The notes beneath the pieces were generated by a model. The model searched no databases and had not been told where the DNA came from. It was given only the letters and a program-made list of their open reading frames with translations. This document shows, piece after piece, positions 1 through 14,100 of a stretch of 64,000 nt of DNA (its first letter is position 1; every line of letters starts with the position of its first letter). The stretch is from Thalassia testudinum (taxonomy: Eukaryota > Streptophyta > Magnoliopsida > Alismatales > Hydrocharitaceae), in NCBI GenBank assembly GCA_037157565.1, contig JAZHRO010000022.1, positions 101,428,001 to 101,492,000 on the forward strand, read 5' to 3'. A program made the position numbers and the translations under genes.

Positions 1-18
1 TTGTCTCAAAATATTTAT

Positions 19-910
19 CTTATTTTATATGACTTCTGTTAATTTATTATTAAATAATTCTGTTCTGATTAATTGAGAATCAAAACAGTAGGTGAGCAAG
101 CATAATGAGTGGTGCAGTTTACGATTTTGATCTTATATGATATAATGAGGTCCTTTTATTATTTGTGTTAATAGAATCCTATTGATCATGTTAGACCACA
201 ATAACTTGTAGGCCTTTGCAAACCCCATTGGTCCATTGACAAAGCTTCACAGTTGGCAGCCAAGGGAACCCTTCAAGAACACAAAGGAGCTCTTTTTCCC
301 ATTTAGCAGGCTGTGGTAAATAAAATTGGATTTCATGTCCCTTCCAAACATAGATGCATCTTTGGTAGCAATCCACCTTCTCCCGATCTTAGCTATTCTC
401 CATAACATGCTTCAAACATCTGTTAGATCATCCTTATCCATCATAAGAAGGATTACACATCTTATTTTATATGACTTCTGTTAATTTATCATTAAATAAT
501 TCTGTTCTGATTAATTGAGAATCAAAACAGTAGGTGAGCAAGCATAATGAGTGGTCCATTGACAAAGCTTACGATTTTGATCTTATATGATATAATGAGG
601 TCCTTCTATTATTTGTGTTAATATTATCCTATTGACCATGTTAGACCACAATAACTTGTAGGCCTTTGCAAACCCCATTGGTCCATTGACAAAGCTTCAC
701 AGCTGGCAGCCAAGGGAACCCTTCAAGAACACAAAGGAGCTCTTTTTCCCATTTAGCAGGCTGTGGTAAATAAAATTGGATTTCATGTTCCTTCCAAACA
801 TAGATGCATCTTTGGTAGCAATCCACCTTCTCCCGATCTTAGCTATTATCCATAACATGCTTTAAACATCTGTTAGGTCATCCTTATCCATCATAAGAAG
901 GATTACACAT
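19..910. repeat. Recent tandem duplication of a ~0.44 kb unit
   Basis: Unit 1 (19-460) and unit 2 (461-910) are almost identical. Only a few substitutions and one 8-base insertion in unit 2 (near 557) separate them, and the junctions are sharp: both units end in the same AAGGATTACACAT. Each unit contains the same 61-codon minus-strand open frame (376-191 and 826-641). I do not recognise that peptide, and it probably has no coding role. The block sits inside what should be intron 4 of the left GH3 gene. The near-identity means a very recent duplication or an assembly duplication. Confidence 0.85.
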
Positions 911-1986
911 TTGGCTAGCACTACATTATCTTTTAGCTGGTAAACCCCTAGGTCTCCATATGTACAAGGCCTACAAATATTTGTCAACTTTACTAAATGA
1001 ATGTATCTAGATTTATAGTGGAGATACTTCAGAAAAGAAAAAAAGAATACTGAGATATCAACTCTCTTCCACAATCAAAGTAAGCAGACAGACACATCCA
1101 CAAGGAAAATAGACAACACAAGAATAACCTACCCACATACCATAACCCCAGCACACACACATCCATCCAGCAAACCAACTTCAAGGTTTTCTAATTGGTA
1201 TGTTCACTGCTGAACTCAGATCTTTTGAACTAAGAATCAGACTGGAAGGAGGAAGTTAAAGGTGTGGCAATTAGGAAGATGTGGGACAACTCCCACGACT
1301 CAAGGTTCCTCAAGCCAAAGGGTGTCAGTAGTCTCACATTTTCCAAAAAAAAAATCTAGATAGCTTGACATCATGGATTGATTTCAATAAAACTTAATTT
1401 ATTTTATATGTTGATTTCAAAAATCTATTGAAAAGAAGTCAGCAAGAAGGCTAGAATTAAGCTTGAAACTCTATATAATTATTTAGTGAATGGCCATGGC
1501 TATTCATGAGGACAGCAAACGGCATCTAATGCCTTTATTTGAATACATATGATTAAAGCAACTTACATGGGACTCCCACCTTCTAGAAGCTACACGTTTT
1601 ATGATATAGTAAAAATGATTAGATGGACCTCAGGGAGATTCTACAAATTACTATCACTAGTCTGTACAGTTGTCATCAATTACATAGTAGCAGTCTTGTA
1701 TGTGTTGCAACATTCATTTCACTGAAATATTGGCTCCCTTCAAAAGGGTGAAATTTCCATTAATTTAAATTTTTACAAAAGGCACAAATTTGACAACCAT
1801 GCTGGGACAGTCGCTAATGAAATTTGGTTGCATTGATATTATAGATCGTTATCAGTGTCCAAAATTATACCACTTTTTTTTTCTACTCATTTGAAGTCCT
1901 TGGTTCTTAGATGATAGGAATCCCATCCAACCCCTGTCAATTCTTTATACTTCAACGAAAAGATGTTCACCTGAGAGGGCACTTAC
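911..1986 (-). other. Intron 4 of the left GH3 gene (partial)
   Basis: This AT-rich non-coding sequence follows the exon 4 donor (minus strand AAA|GTAAGT at 1986). I see no GH3 exon 5 signature (the KHYVGDGGT block) on the minus strand and no other gene. In the right paralog this intron is 939 bp. Here it already exceeds 1.98 kb, so exons 5-9 are expected left of base 1 or are lost. Confidence 0.6.
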
Positions 1987-2132
1987 TTTCCAGCAACAAA
2001 AGGCACTCCCTTCTTGGATTTGGGTGGAATATCACCTTGTAGTCCAGGGATTATCTCTGTCATTGCTTGAACAATCTTGTGGTCTTCACTGTAGCTCTCA
2101 TAGCATCTGCCCCATCTTGGATCTCTGCAAAC
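1987..2132 (-). CDS. Left GH3 gene, coding exon 4
   Basis: This 146-base exon has acceptor CATTTAG at 2133 and donor AAA|GTAAGT at 1986. It encodes [17 protein letters not shown], then [12 protein letters not shown], then KGVPFVAG. It is open throughout and has the same length as exon 4 of the right paralog. Confidence 0.88.
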
Positions 2133-5100
2133 CTAAATGATCACGAACCATTACATGCTCAATAATAATCATTTTCACTTGATAAAACAAAACCACTTAT
2201 GTATGAGGAAAGATCACCAATAAAGTGAGAAGATTTTACAGCTATGCATGGAGCAAAAGCATATTGAATTCCCGTTGCTCGGACTTCAAGGGCAGTGGCG
2301 ACACCAATCTTCTTGAGAAGTTTGGGATCCCTAAAAGCAAGAAAAGATTTAATATATACGAACAGCTCTTGCAAGAAATTAAATCTAGATGCGCATGCTG
2401 GGATCTTTGGGTTTTGGGAGTTGAACCAAGAAAACAAAAGTGGATAAAATATTTACACAAAGATCTTATAAACCTTGACATGCAGTACATTGTCATTTGT
2501 TTTGAAAAGCAGGGAACAAAAAGATAAAGCCATTATTGACTTTAAAGCCTGCTGTTTCAAGCTAGTGTTGTTTCACAAGAAATAAACTTTTAATGTGAGT
2601 AATAGAGATGAATGAGAATATTCAGTGCCAATTCAAGAAATCATAATCTGGCCTAGCACCTAATCATTTTTTTTCTAATTTTCAAATCAAATAATGAGAC
2701 TTGCTAAGAGAAAAGTGGCAAGACATAGAGGAAAGCGATAAAGTATCTCTTTCTCGAGCAATTTCCAGATGGTAATTCATAATAAGACGAGTAGTTTGAC
2801 CTGAACTGACATTTTTCAACTTATTCTGGTATTGTTGTTGAGCAATTACTTATGCTTTAAAAATTTTGAAACACTGTCCCTTTCTGAGGTGGAAAGGACA
2901 GACAGAACCAAGGATTCTCTTGCATGGTTGCACCTCAATCCACCAAACTAAAAAAGTGAAGGAACAACAAACCTTTTACCATTGTGAGGATTTACAAGAA
3001 GGTGCCATGTGGCATGAATCTGTGTGTCAGTCTGTGTGTGCACATGTGCGCATGTGTGTTGGTGTGCGTGCGTGAATTATGTTAGGGTTTGGTAGCTTTG
3101 TTTGCAAGTTTGCTTTATTTAGTTAATTTTGGTGATTGGTTGTTTGTGATTGTGATAGAATGGGTTTAGGAAAGTTGTTAGAGTCCAAATTAGGAGTGGA
3201 CTCAATTTAGGATTAGTTAGTGATGAAGGGAAAAAAATGTCCTCAAACCTGAAATCCCACGATAGGCCTGAAAAGAAGGATCCGGCCCGAAGAAGCTAGT
3301 TCTAGGTGGGCTCGGAGACCCAACCCCTCTACTTCCAAGGGAAGTCAAATAGAACCAACAATCCAACCCGATTACGCACAAGGAGGCCGGACGTAGCCAG
3401 ACCCAAAGGGCCCTGTCCGCTTGAAGGCACGGCAAAAGTATAGCAGGCTTACGCCCCTAATAAATGCTGATAATGGTAGCCGCTATTAATAACCTAGCAA
3501 CGCATGTACAATTGTTGGGTGGGGTATCTTCTCAAAAGATCTTGTTGGGAGCTCGATCCGCTCAGAAGATCCCACTGGGAGCCCGAACCGAATCTGCTCA
3601 GAAGATCTCGCTGGAAGTCCGATCCCAGTGTTATAAATACATGGGAGGGCCCCCAAGGCCTCTACACAGGCAATCCAAGAGAAATTGAGAGATTGTATGC
3701 CTTGTAACCATACCAAATTTCTAGTGCATAGTTGGGAACTCCATCCTACCCCCAAACGTACACCCTTTGCGGTGGAATTGGGTAACCACTTCCTGTGCCA
3801 TTTGTGAGATTGCTTAAATCCCACAATCAGGTTATCCCCCACTAAGGAAGTCCGATCATTACCTAAGTTGGTTACTCCGTATCTCGGAGGGCCGATCAAT
3901 TGGCGCCGTATGTGGAAAATCGATTGTCGATTGATAATGTTTCCTACCTCTCGAGGTCCTCCCAATGGCTCCCACTACCCACAACTCCTCTTACACCGAC
4001 CCCGAGAAAGCACCAGATCGGGCCGAGTCGAGTGTGTTGGTGTCCAAGAGACGTCTCCCGCCGATCGAGCCAAATATGGAGGAGCCCCCACTCAGTCACT
4101 GGAGGATCACGAACGTGACTCCCTCCCTGAGATACAAGCAAGGGAAGAGCAGTTTCGAGCTAAACTGGCGACTCTCAGGGCTGAGGAAATCTCGATCACA
4201 GAGAAGCTCCTAGAGATTAGGCAGATCCAGGAGCTCGATCCACCCCCACAGGGGGAGACCCGCCAGCCCAACCTCGACAACGAGTAGCTAAGGTGGTGTC
4301 GCATGGTAGAGAACGAAAACGCTCGCCTGTGCGCACAACTTGAGAAGCTAAAATGCGAGCTTAGTAACCAGAGGGGGGAAGTCCCTCCTGACCCACTGAA
4401 GGCTCCTCGCCCACCATCCTCGGAGGAGATCTCGAGGGCCCAACCCATTACAACTAGCAGTAGGGGATCAATCCCTGAGATCGTCCACCAGGTTACTAGG
4501 GCAATGAGGGGCATACGCTCCCTAGCCTACGTCACCACCTACCCTTTCACTAAAGAGGTGATAACGTCCCCTATCCGAGAGATTCAAGCAATCTGTCATG
4601 GCCCCATATGACGGGACGGCGGACCCCAACAGCTTCATTGGGAGTTACTGCCAGATGATGCTGGTGCACGGTTGCCCCAATGGAGTGGTCTACAGAGTAT
4701 TCTCATCCTATATGTTCGGCATGGCCCATGAGTGATTCAACGAACTACCGGCCGAACAGATCACCTGCTTTCAAAAACTGGCCAACAAGTTCTACCAGTA
4801 CTTCGCCAAACAGCAGAGGGTTAGGGACAACCCCAAAAGGCTATCAGAAGTCCAACAACAGAAGAATGAGTCCTTCCAGTCATACCTAGACAAGTTCAAG
4901 GCCCAGTACTTCAAGTGCAAGCAGCCTCATGATGTTATCGCCATCCAATACTTCAAGTTAGGACTCCTGACTCAGAGGTTTTGGTATGATATCGACGACT
5001 TCCCACCTAGAGACATAGCAGAACTCTAGGATTAGGCCATGAGATTTGTGGAGCAAGATGACTTTTTTTTACTCTCACAACCGACTGGCAGAGGGATCCG

Positions 5101-8100
5101 AGGAGGATGCTAGCCCTGCCCGAGAGAGGCGGGCTCCACGCGAGTCTACCCCCGCTCCATCCGCGGCAATGGCCGCTTCAACAAGCATAAGGCCAACTTC
5201 TCAGAGCGAAGGAACGATTAGTCAGGCAAGGGCCAAAACAATGGGCCTCGCCAGACCAGCCATGATTATTTCGAAGAATATACTCCCTTGGCCGTGAACC
5301 ATGCAAACGTGTTAGCGGAAGTATGGTCTACAGGCAAGGACCTGCTACCCCCACCCAAGCTAATGAAGAGGAAGATGGACGCCGAGCCCTACTACAAGTA
5401 TTACAAGGCTTGAGGCCACGCCATCGAAGACTGCCTTGATCTGTGCGACAATATAGAGTCCCAGATCCGACACGAAAACCTGACCCACTTTGTTAGGCAA
5501 AACGAAGGATAAGATAAAGGCAAGGGGCCCATGGAAGGCCCAGAAGACTACCACAAGGAAAGGCTTCAGCACCTTCGTGAGGTCAACATGGTGTTCGCTG
5601 GGGGTCCAGAGCCCAACAACAACGCTGCCCGCCTTCTCGAGCAGACGATATCCTCCTGCTCCCGCTGAGCAAATACCACCGCCGAGTCCTGGCAACGATA
5701 CCCAAGGCATCCCAGCACACTCACCACCTGCCCCTCGCGGGGGTAGACGTCGAAGTCATTTTTTGGCGTCAACACTACCCCCAGCCGACAGTCCAACCCC
5801 TCCAAGCAGCTAGCCCTTAATGCCTTCCCTACCCTCCAGTGGGGCCAAAGGGGTCCCGTTCGGCAGGCAGCCTCATGACTATTCGCCTCCCTCCCCGACC
5901 TAGCGGAGCACACTGACCTGCTGCTAGTTACGTTCTTACTGGCTGGGCGACAGCAGTCTCGACTCCTCGTTGACGAGGGAAGCGTTGTGGACGTTCTCTT
6001 CCTTAAAACCCTACGCTAGTTGGGTTTCACGGAAGAACACTTAGCCCCTTCGGTTCACCCAGTAGTCGGGTTCGGCAATCACAAAGTAATGCCGAAAGGG
6101 GAAATCAGCCTCCCCTTGTCTGTCTACGATAGGGACAAGAACCTCAACTACACGGCCACATTCATAGTGGCCGGGTTGACGGCGGCTTTCAACGGCATCC
6201 TCAGTCGTCCCACTATCTACGCCTTCCGACTGATCCCCTTCTCTTCCAATTCGTGTTTTTCCAACCTCCACATGAAGTTAGAATAGTGCACGGGGATCAA
6301 TTGATCGGGAGCGAGCTCCTCCGAATCAAGCTGGAACGATCTCTAGAGTAGTAGCCCCCCAAGTCGCGAAAATGGGGAAAGAAAAAAAACCAAGTCCAGG
6401 CAATCCAGCAGAAGACCATTCCTGGCGATCAGCTGACGATTTTAGAATTATAGCCCACTCTTTGGCCATGGCTATACAGATTTATCCCAACGACGCTACC
6501 AAGCTCGTCCGGGTCAGAGCGGACCTTGCACCCTCCGAAGTGCAGGAGCTGCTATTGCTTCAGGCCAATGCGGACGTCTTTGCTTGGTCTGCCAATGACC
6601 TACCCGAGGTGGACCCATCCCTGATTTAGCACCACCTGAACATCCAGGCGGGCAACCGAGCAGGCGCACAGGCACAAATCAACCGAGCAGTGGTAGGTAA
6701 CTGAGGCTGAGGTGCAAAAGCTCCTAGACGCAGGATTTATTGAAGAATCCTTGTACTTGACATGAATCTCAAACGTCGTAATGATGAAAAAGGCCAACGG
6801 TCAATAGCGCATGTGCGTCGATTTCACCAACCTGAACGAAGCCTGCATGAAGGACGAGTTCCTCTTGACAAGGGTCGACTCCCTCGTGGACTCCTGTAGC
6901 AAATAATCCCACATGTCCTTCCTAGAGTCCTACAATGGGTACCACCAGATCAGCCTCGCCCCTGCAGACAAGTCTTACACCATCAGCGATAGGGGCCTAT
7001 ACCAATATAGGGTCATGCCCTTCGACCTAAAAAACATTGGGGCCACATACCACCGCCTTGTAAACATGATTTTCGCAAAAATAATAGGAAAATCATTCGA
7101 AGTGTATATTGATGATATGCTTGTGAAGGGATCCAATTTCCCGCAATACCTAGAATACTTGGTCGAGGTGTTCCAAATTCTAAGGAACACCTACCTTTGC
7201 CTGAACCCTGACAAGTATACCTTCGGGATCTCAACCGGCAAGTTTCTGGGGTTCCTAATCTCTAGCTGAGGAATCAAAGCCAACCCTGATAAGATCCGAG
7301 CAATTGAAGACCTGCAACCACCAGGCATGCGAAAGGGGTTACAGTCATTGGTCGACAAGATCGTCTCATTAGGCCGATTCTTGTCCCAATTTTCAGACAA
7401 ATGTTTGCCCTTCTTTGAGTGCATAAAAAAGGGCAAAGGCTACAACACCGCCCATTAGACTCCCAACTGTCAGGAGGCCCTGGAGGAAGTCAAGAGCATA
7501 CTCCAAAGTCCCCTCATCCTAACACCCCCCAGCCCGAGGAAGTCCTCTCTATACCTAACTACCTCCGCATCTTAGCCAACGATCGGGGTAGAGTTCAGCA
7601 ACCCATGTACTTCATCAGCAAAACTTATCAAGACGCGGAACCCAGGTACACGGTCATCGAAAAGCTGGGACTGGCTTTCGTCATTGCAACCCGGAAGCTA
7701 CTCCCATACTTCCAAGTCCACACAGTAATGATCCTGTCTAACTACCCCCTCCAGCGAATGTTACATAAGCCCAGAAGGTCAGCATGACAGATCAAATGAG
7801 TTATGGAGCTAGCCGAATTCGATTTCAAATACCAACCGCGAAGGGCAATCAAGGCACAAGTCCTGGTGAACTTCGTTGCCGAATTCACTGATCCCGATGC
7901 CTCCCTCTCATTCCCTTGGCAACTATACGTCGACGGCTCATCCATGACAGCCAGGTTTGGGGCTGGGATAGCCGTGATTGCGTAGCAATCATAGCTCCTA
8001 ATTTACCTGAATTAAGTTAGATCTTAGCTTAACGTAGAAATAATGCATGCATAAGCATATTATTTTACATCATAGTCAATTTGTTAATTTTGTAAATAAT

Positions 8101-11100
8101 AAAGCTATATTATGTTCTAATTAAGACGTAATAATAATTGCAAATAATTTGAGGCCACGAATGATGAATCCGACCGTACGGATCTGTTCAAAACGATGAC
8201 GGGAGTCCAACGCTTCTGAAATCGTCCTGATTGAATGCCTGTAACATCTTATGGAGTCTGTGGAAGAGCAAAGGCCAAGAGGCAAGGAGACAAAAATCCA
8301 AACCTCAGATGCCAAATCTGACCGCACGAAAAATCCAGATTAATGATCGTAGTTCAACAACGCAAAAATCAACTCGATCGGAGACCTACAGCACCATCTA
8401 CAAAGTAAAGAAGATGGACAGCCATGATAACGTCACGTGGCGACATCATAGCCGCCTAAGGCAGCACCCCCAACTACTGAAGGAAAAATGTGGGTCGTTG
8501 GATTATCATCCAACGGTCACGATGAGGTCGTGTCATCCCTCTCCACGCGCCATCAAAAGGAGTTCATCTTAGTCGTTGGATTTCCATCCAACGACTGAGG
8601 GCAACTGAGCAGCAAAGAAGAACTGCAACCATTCGTGGATGTAACGCAGCGGTTACCGCACTCTCACGAAAGTAAGTGACGCCAGCTCGAAATGCGCGGA
8701 GCAGAAATTGAAGAGGCGGTGCATGCAGGTGAAATTGAGCCGCGCAATCTCAATCAAGCGGTGCAACACAAGCCACATGGCACACAGATAAGCACTGGAT
8801 GTGGCGGTGCGACGTACGCGCAAATGCACGCACGTGTCCACGCACAGTTGCACGCACGATTGAAAAAGCAGTGCAGGCGTGCTTTTAAGCCGTTCAATCA
8901 TAAGATCGAACGGTTGGATTTAAACATGCACACGCGCGTGAAAGAGGCGAAGGCGGTGGAGCACGCGTGGTCACGACCGTGCGATCACAATCCGAAGGGT
9001 GAGCGGCTGCCACGTGTCACAATCAGGCACGTTTCGTGCATACAAGGCGTTATGGAGGCTATTTTGACGCGAAATCAAAGCCGTTGATCTCCCGATTGAC
9101 GGATCTAATCAATTCAAAGTTGTTGCACGAGTTGGAGGCCCAAATACTAGATTTACTCGTCATCTTTTCCATAAAAAGGATCCCAGAGCTCTCATCTGAA
9201 GGCATCTCCTCCATTTCTCCCTTCAGACCTCCAAGATTCTTTATACTCCCTCTACCTCTGAGGCAGCCACTAAGACCGCCTTGGTGCACTGCTGTCGCTC
9301 TTCCCCACCTCTCCAAAGGCCACTAAGGACCACCCTTGGTGCCCTTGTTCTAATAGCTTAGATATTTTTATTTCCAGTAGTTTTAGTAATTTCGTTTAGT
9401 TGTAGTTCAAGTTATTCTTATATTTGAACAATTTGATCTTAACAAATTATATATATATATAATTCTAGCACTAGTTAGTTCTAAATCAGTATTACAATTA
9501 AGTCATTTTTTGCCTCCCTGAGTTCGACCGGGACTCACATCTCGTCATATTTATTTGTTTCGACGTATTTTCGCATTATACTTTGACTTAATCACCTTTA
9601 AACGCTATCTTACGCTTGAACAAGCCTTAACCGCACCAGATGGTGTTACAAGTACGCCATAAAATTGGACTTCCCTGCGTCCAATAACCAGCCAGAATAC
9701 AAGGCTATAATGGCGGGCATCCAGGTAGCAAGATCCATGGAGATCACCTCGTTTGAGGTCCACATAGACTCCCAGCTAGTCGCCAACCAAATAAATAGTA
9801 AATACCAAGCTCGAGATCCGAACATGATGTTATACGCCGACAAGGTCGAGGAGTTGGCGGATTTCAAGATCGTCTCCATGAAGCGGGTACCTCGAGCGGA
9901 CAACCCCTTGGTAGATGCGTTGGCTAAACTCGTCGCCGCCATCCCTCAAGGGCAAGACAAGGACATCTACCTTTAGACTCTAAGAGAGCCAACCGTCTTC
10001 GCTATCAGAGTGCTTGCAATAGAGTAATCCACCTCCTGGATGATGCCTATCGTTACTTAAGCTTTAGCAAGATGCCCTCAAGAGAATCCCGACCTAGGGC
10101 CTTCCACCTCAAAGCCTCCAGATACACCCTGATAGAAGGGTAGTTGTACAAGTGGGGGTATTCCACCCACTACTACACTGCCTAACTCAGGATAAGGCAA
10201 CCCAAGACCTCCAAGAGGCCAACGAAGGTGCTTGCGAGAACCACGAAAGATACAAGGCACTCCTCGACAGACTATTTCAGGTGGGCTACTTCTGGCCCCA
10301 AATGAAGTAGCATTGCAAAGCCTTCGTGCGTAAGTGCGATAAAAGACAACGATTCACCATGTTGCACCACTTGTCGACTGGAAAGCTAATACCCGTCATG
10401 TCACCCATCCCCTTTGCAAAATGGGGCATAGATTTCGTCAGTCCTTCCCCAGCATCAACTCAGAAGTGGTTCATCTTAGTAGCTGTCAACTATTTTTCTA
10501 AATGGGTCAAGGCGGAAGCCATGGCCAGCCCCACGACCAACAAGGTCATATCCTTCGTCCGAAAGAGCATCATAGCTCGGTACGGGATACCCCACTACAT
10601 AGTCATGGACAGCAGAACCCAGTTCGTCTGCAAAATATTTGAAGAATTTTACACCAGCTGAGACATTCGTTTATGCTTCACGTCAGTGAGTCATCCTCAG
10701 GCGAATGGGCAACCCGAAGTAACTAACTGCACCATCATCTCAGCGCTTAAATGCTAACTGGATTAGGCCAAAGGGAGGTGGGCAGAGGAGCTTCCAGACA
10801 TTCTTTGGGGATACATGACTTGCCAGAGGACTTCCATAGGCCACATACTATTTAATTTAGTATATGGCATGGAAGCCCGACTACCCATTGAAATAGTCTT
10901 CCCCACCTACAGAACGCAACTTTATGACTCGACCACCAACAATGACCAAGTTTGCCTATCCTTAGACATCCTAAATGAGCTAAGGACAAGACCTTTGAGA
11001 CGACCCTCAAGCATAAAGAGGCCACAACCGCCTCCTACAACAAGCGCATTAAAACACGAAAATTTTCTCAAGGAGACCTGGTCCTATGTAAGTGCGAAGT

Positions 11101-14100
11101 CTCCATGACAACCCAGTCGGCGGGAAGTTAGATTCATCATGGGAAGGGCCTTACAAGATTTGTAACGAGAGTCCAGGTGACTTCTACGAATTACAAGTCT
11201 TAGGTGGTAGAGATATCCCCCGCACTTTATATGCGACCAACATACGGATGCACCATGTATAAATGCCCATGAGCAATAAGGATAATTTTTCATTCCAAAA
11301 ATTTCACCTGTTACATCTCTTCCAAAAAAAAAACAGAAAGAAGAGATAACAAAGGTAACATTGCCGGAGAACCCTACTCCTACAGCTCAAACATGTCCCT
11401 ACCACCTACAGGCGAAAGGCGGAGAGGACTGACAACTCCTGCAAGCGAGTCGGCAACCTCCGGTTGGTTTGCCTCTTCAGCAACTTTGTGAGCTACCCCC
11501 TCGGTGGTCGTTTGGGTGACCCCATTATTGGACGATTGATCTGTGGATAGTTCCACGGGCTTGTCGTCAGCAATAAGATCAACCCCTTAAGGCGGTCATA
11601 TTCTGACATCAACTAGTCGATGGACCATTCGCATAATTCCTCTGCAGAGACATGCTTCCCCTTGATAAGGGCTTTAACGGAAGCCAGAGTCTGCTTCCCG
11701 ATCTCCCACGAAAGCTCCTCTTGGATCGGTCCCATCAATAGGTTCCTAGCGTAGAAGTCCATCACTACCACGGCATATAGCTCAAGCCCTTCGACCTCTT
11801 CCGCGGGCTCCTTCGCCCCCCTTCAATTCCGCCACCCGCAAGCCCTGCTTTGATGCGAACTTCTAGGCTTCACCAATGTCAGCCCTCAGCCTTTCCGTGT
11901 CATCTCCGCCTTCTCTAGACTCGCTCGCATGGAAGCAAGTCTGTCAATCGAGGTAGTAAGGCGGACGCGCTCTTCCTCGAGGGCCTTCTCATACCCCTCC
12001 ACTGAGGAAAAATGTTCAGCCTTAAGCACCTGCACCTCTGATGGTAACACCATCATCCGTCATAACTAGTCTAAAATAGTTGGAATCAAGTGATAAATGC
12101 TCCTAAATGGTCGTCGGAGGACAATAATTCCACATAGATCTATTTTGAGAGAACAATTAGGGTTAACGCTGCTGTTTTAACATCACATCATAAATGCAAA
12201 GTAACCACGGGGTCACCCAGGGGTTAATTGAAGGTCAATTGAACATTAAAGTTCAAACAGTGGGTCAACACAGACAAAAACAGGGTTTCACACATTTTAA
12301 GAACTAAAGCAGCACACAAAACCCTAATTTCAGACCTGCTTAAATTTAAGGGTTCTGATTAAGATAAAATTCATCTAAACCTCCCAAAACTCATAGAAAA
12401 ACATTCTAAGAGGTTTGGCATCCTTGATTTAACCATTTGAACCCATTTTGACCTAGAACAAAGTTTCAGACGGGATTCTACCTTAACTTGGACTTATGTG
12501 CAATTTACCCAGTCAAACATAGTCAAAACTCAAATCCAACTTCACCATTAGATTCCTTGGGTCCAAATTAGGTTCAGGCCAAAAGTTGAACCCAATCAAA
12601 GTCCATCTTAACCTAGTTTGCAATTTAGTCCCTAAGATCTCTGTTTCTCTCACTTAAACCCTAACTTTTGATTTTATTGCAAATGGGTCCCCAGCTTTGT
12701 CATCTCCTTCACGATTTGGTCTTTGTCACCATTGTTAGTTTAACCGACCTAAGCACCTTCTTTGACCAAACCAAAACCTCATCAAATCAACTCCAAATCC
12801 CACCAAATTTGGTGGGATTGGTGTTAAAATTACAGGGAATAGATTGAGCAAAATCTTAGACCTTGATTTGCTATAGAGAGCTTTAGCAAACTCACAAAAA
12901 TTATGGGGTCTCTCGTTTCCAAATCTCAACCCAATTGAGCTTCTTTCCCCAATTAGAGCTCGCATTGGAGCTCTATAAAAGCACCTCAAAGTCAACCGGT
13001 CTAAGGCTGAAAAGACCTCTTCTCCTTCCCTGACCTGCTCTGTCGTAGCTCCGGCGACTTCCTTCCCCGTCTTCCTACAGCCTCCCATCGACCAAATTGG
13101 GAACGCCTTCGTCTTCTTCTCCTCCCAATTCTCGCTGGCCAAAGCAGAGGCTGCCTGCCCCTTCGTCGTCGTCGCCGCTCCTCATCACCAGAGTATTCTC
13201 CTTCTTCAGCGTTGGCCAATCAAAGCCGACGCCAACCTCCCTCCCCTTCATTCGTAGCTAAGCTCACCCCCTTCTCTCTCTCTCTCTAACGTCTCCCTAA
13301 CCTTTTATCTTCCTAAATCGACCACTAAATCACCCTCTCCCCTACTGTCTTCTCCGCCTCCCGCGTAGCTTCGACGAGCTCACCAAGCCACTATACCACA
13401 CCAAACCACACAATCACCTCCATTAGCTTCGCCTCACCTTTACCTTCAAAAGCCTTTAATCAATTTCACTTCACACCCACTAAAACACTCCCTCGAACAA
13501 CCCACACCACCAATGTCTTCCTCGACACCCACTAATAAATGCTCTCCTGCTTAAACACACAGTCGAGGCAACATTTGGAGGCATCACCTATCACGTTGTT
13601 TCTACTCCAAACATTACTCTCTCAACAAGCATTCGTTAGCTCGAGAGTAAGAGGCATATGATGAGGGGCAAAAAATACCCTCGAACCCGAAACCCCACGA
13701 TAGTCTAAAAAAGAAAGATCCAACCTGAAGAAGCTAGTTCCAGGCGGGCTCGGAGACCCAACCTGTCTACTTCCAAGGGAAGTCAGACGGAACCAGCAAT
13801 CCAACCCGACCACACACAAGAAGGCCGGATGTAGCTGGACCAAAAGGGCAGCTATTAATAACCTAGCAACGTGCATATAATTATCGGGCAACGTATCTGC
13901 TTAGAAGATCTTGCTAGGAGCCTGATCCGCTCAGAAGATCTCACTAGAAGTTTGATCCCAGCGCTATAAATAAATGGAAAGGCCCCCAAGGCCTCCACAC
14001 AGACAATCCGAGAAAAATCGAGAGATTGTATGCCTTGTAACCATACCAAATTTCTAGTACATAGTTGAGAGCTCCATCCTCTCCCCAAATATACACCCCT

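Noticed and set aside
8231..9326. Several overlapping open frames on both strands
   Set aside because: They lie inside a solo LTR, which has no coding role, and match nothing known.
12735..13219. Arg- and Glu-rich minus-strand frames
   Set aside because: They lie in the leader-like, CT-rich part of a truncated LTR copy. No domain recognised.
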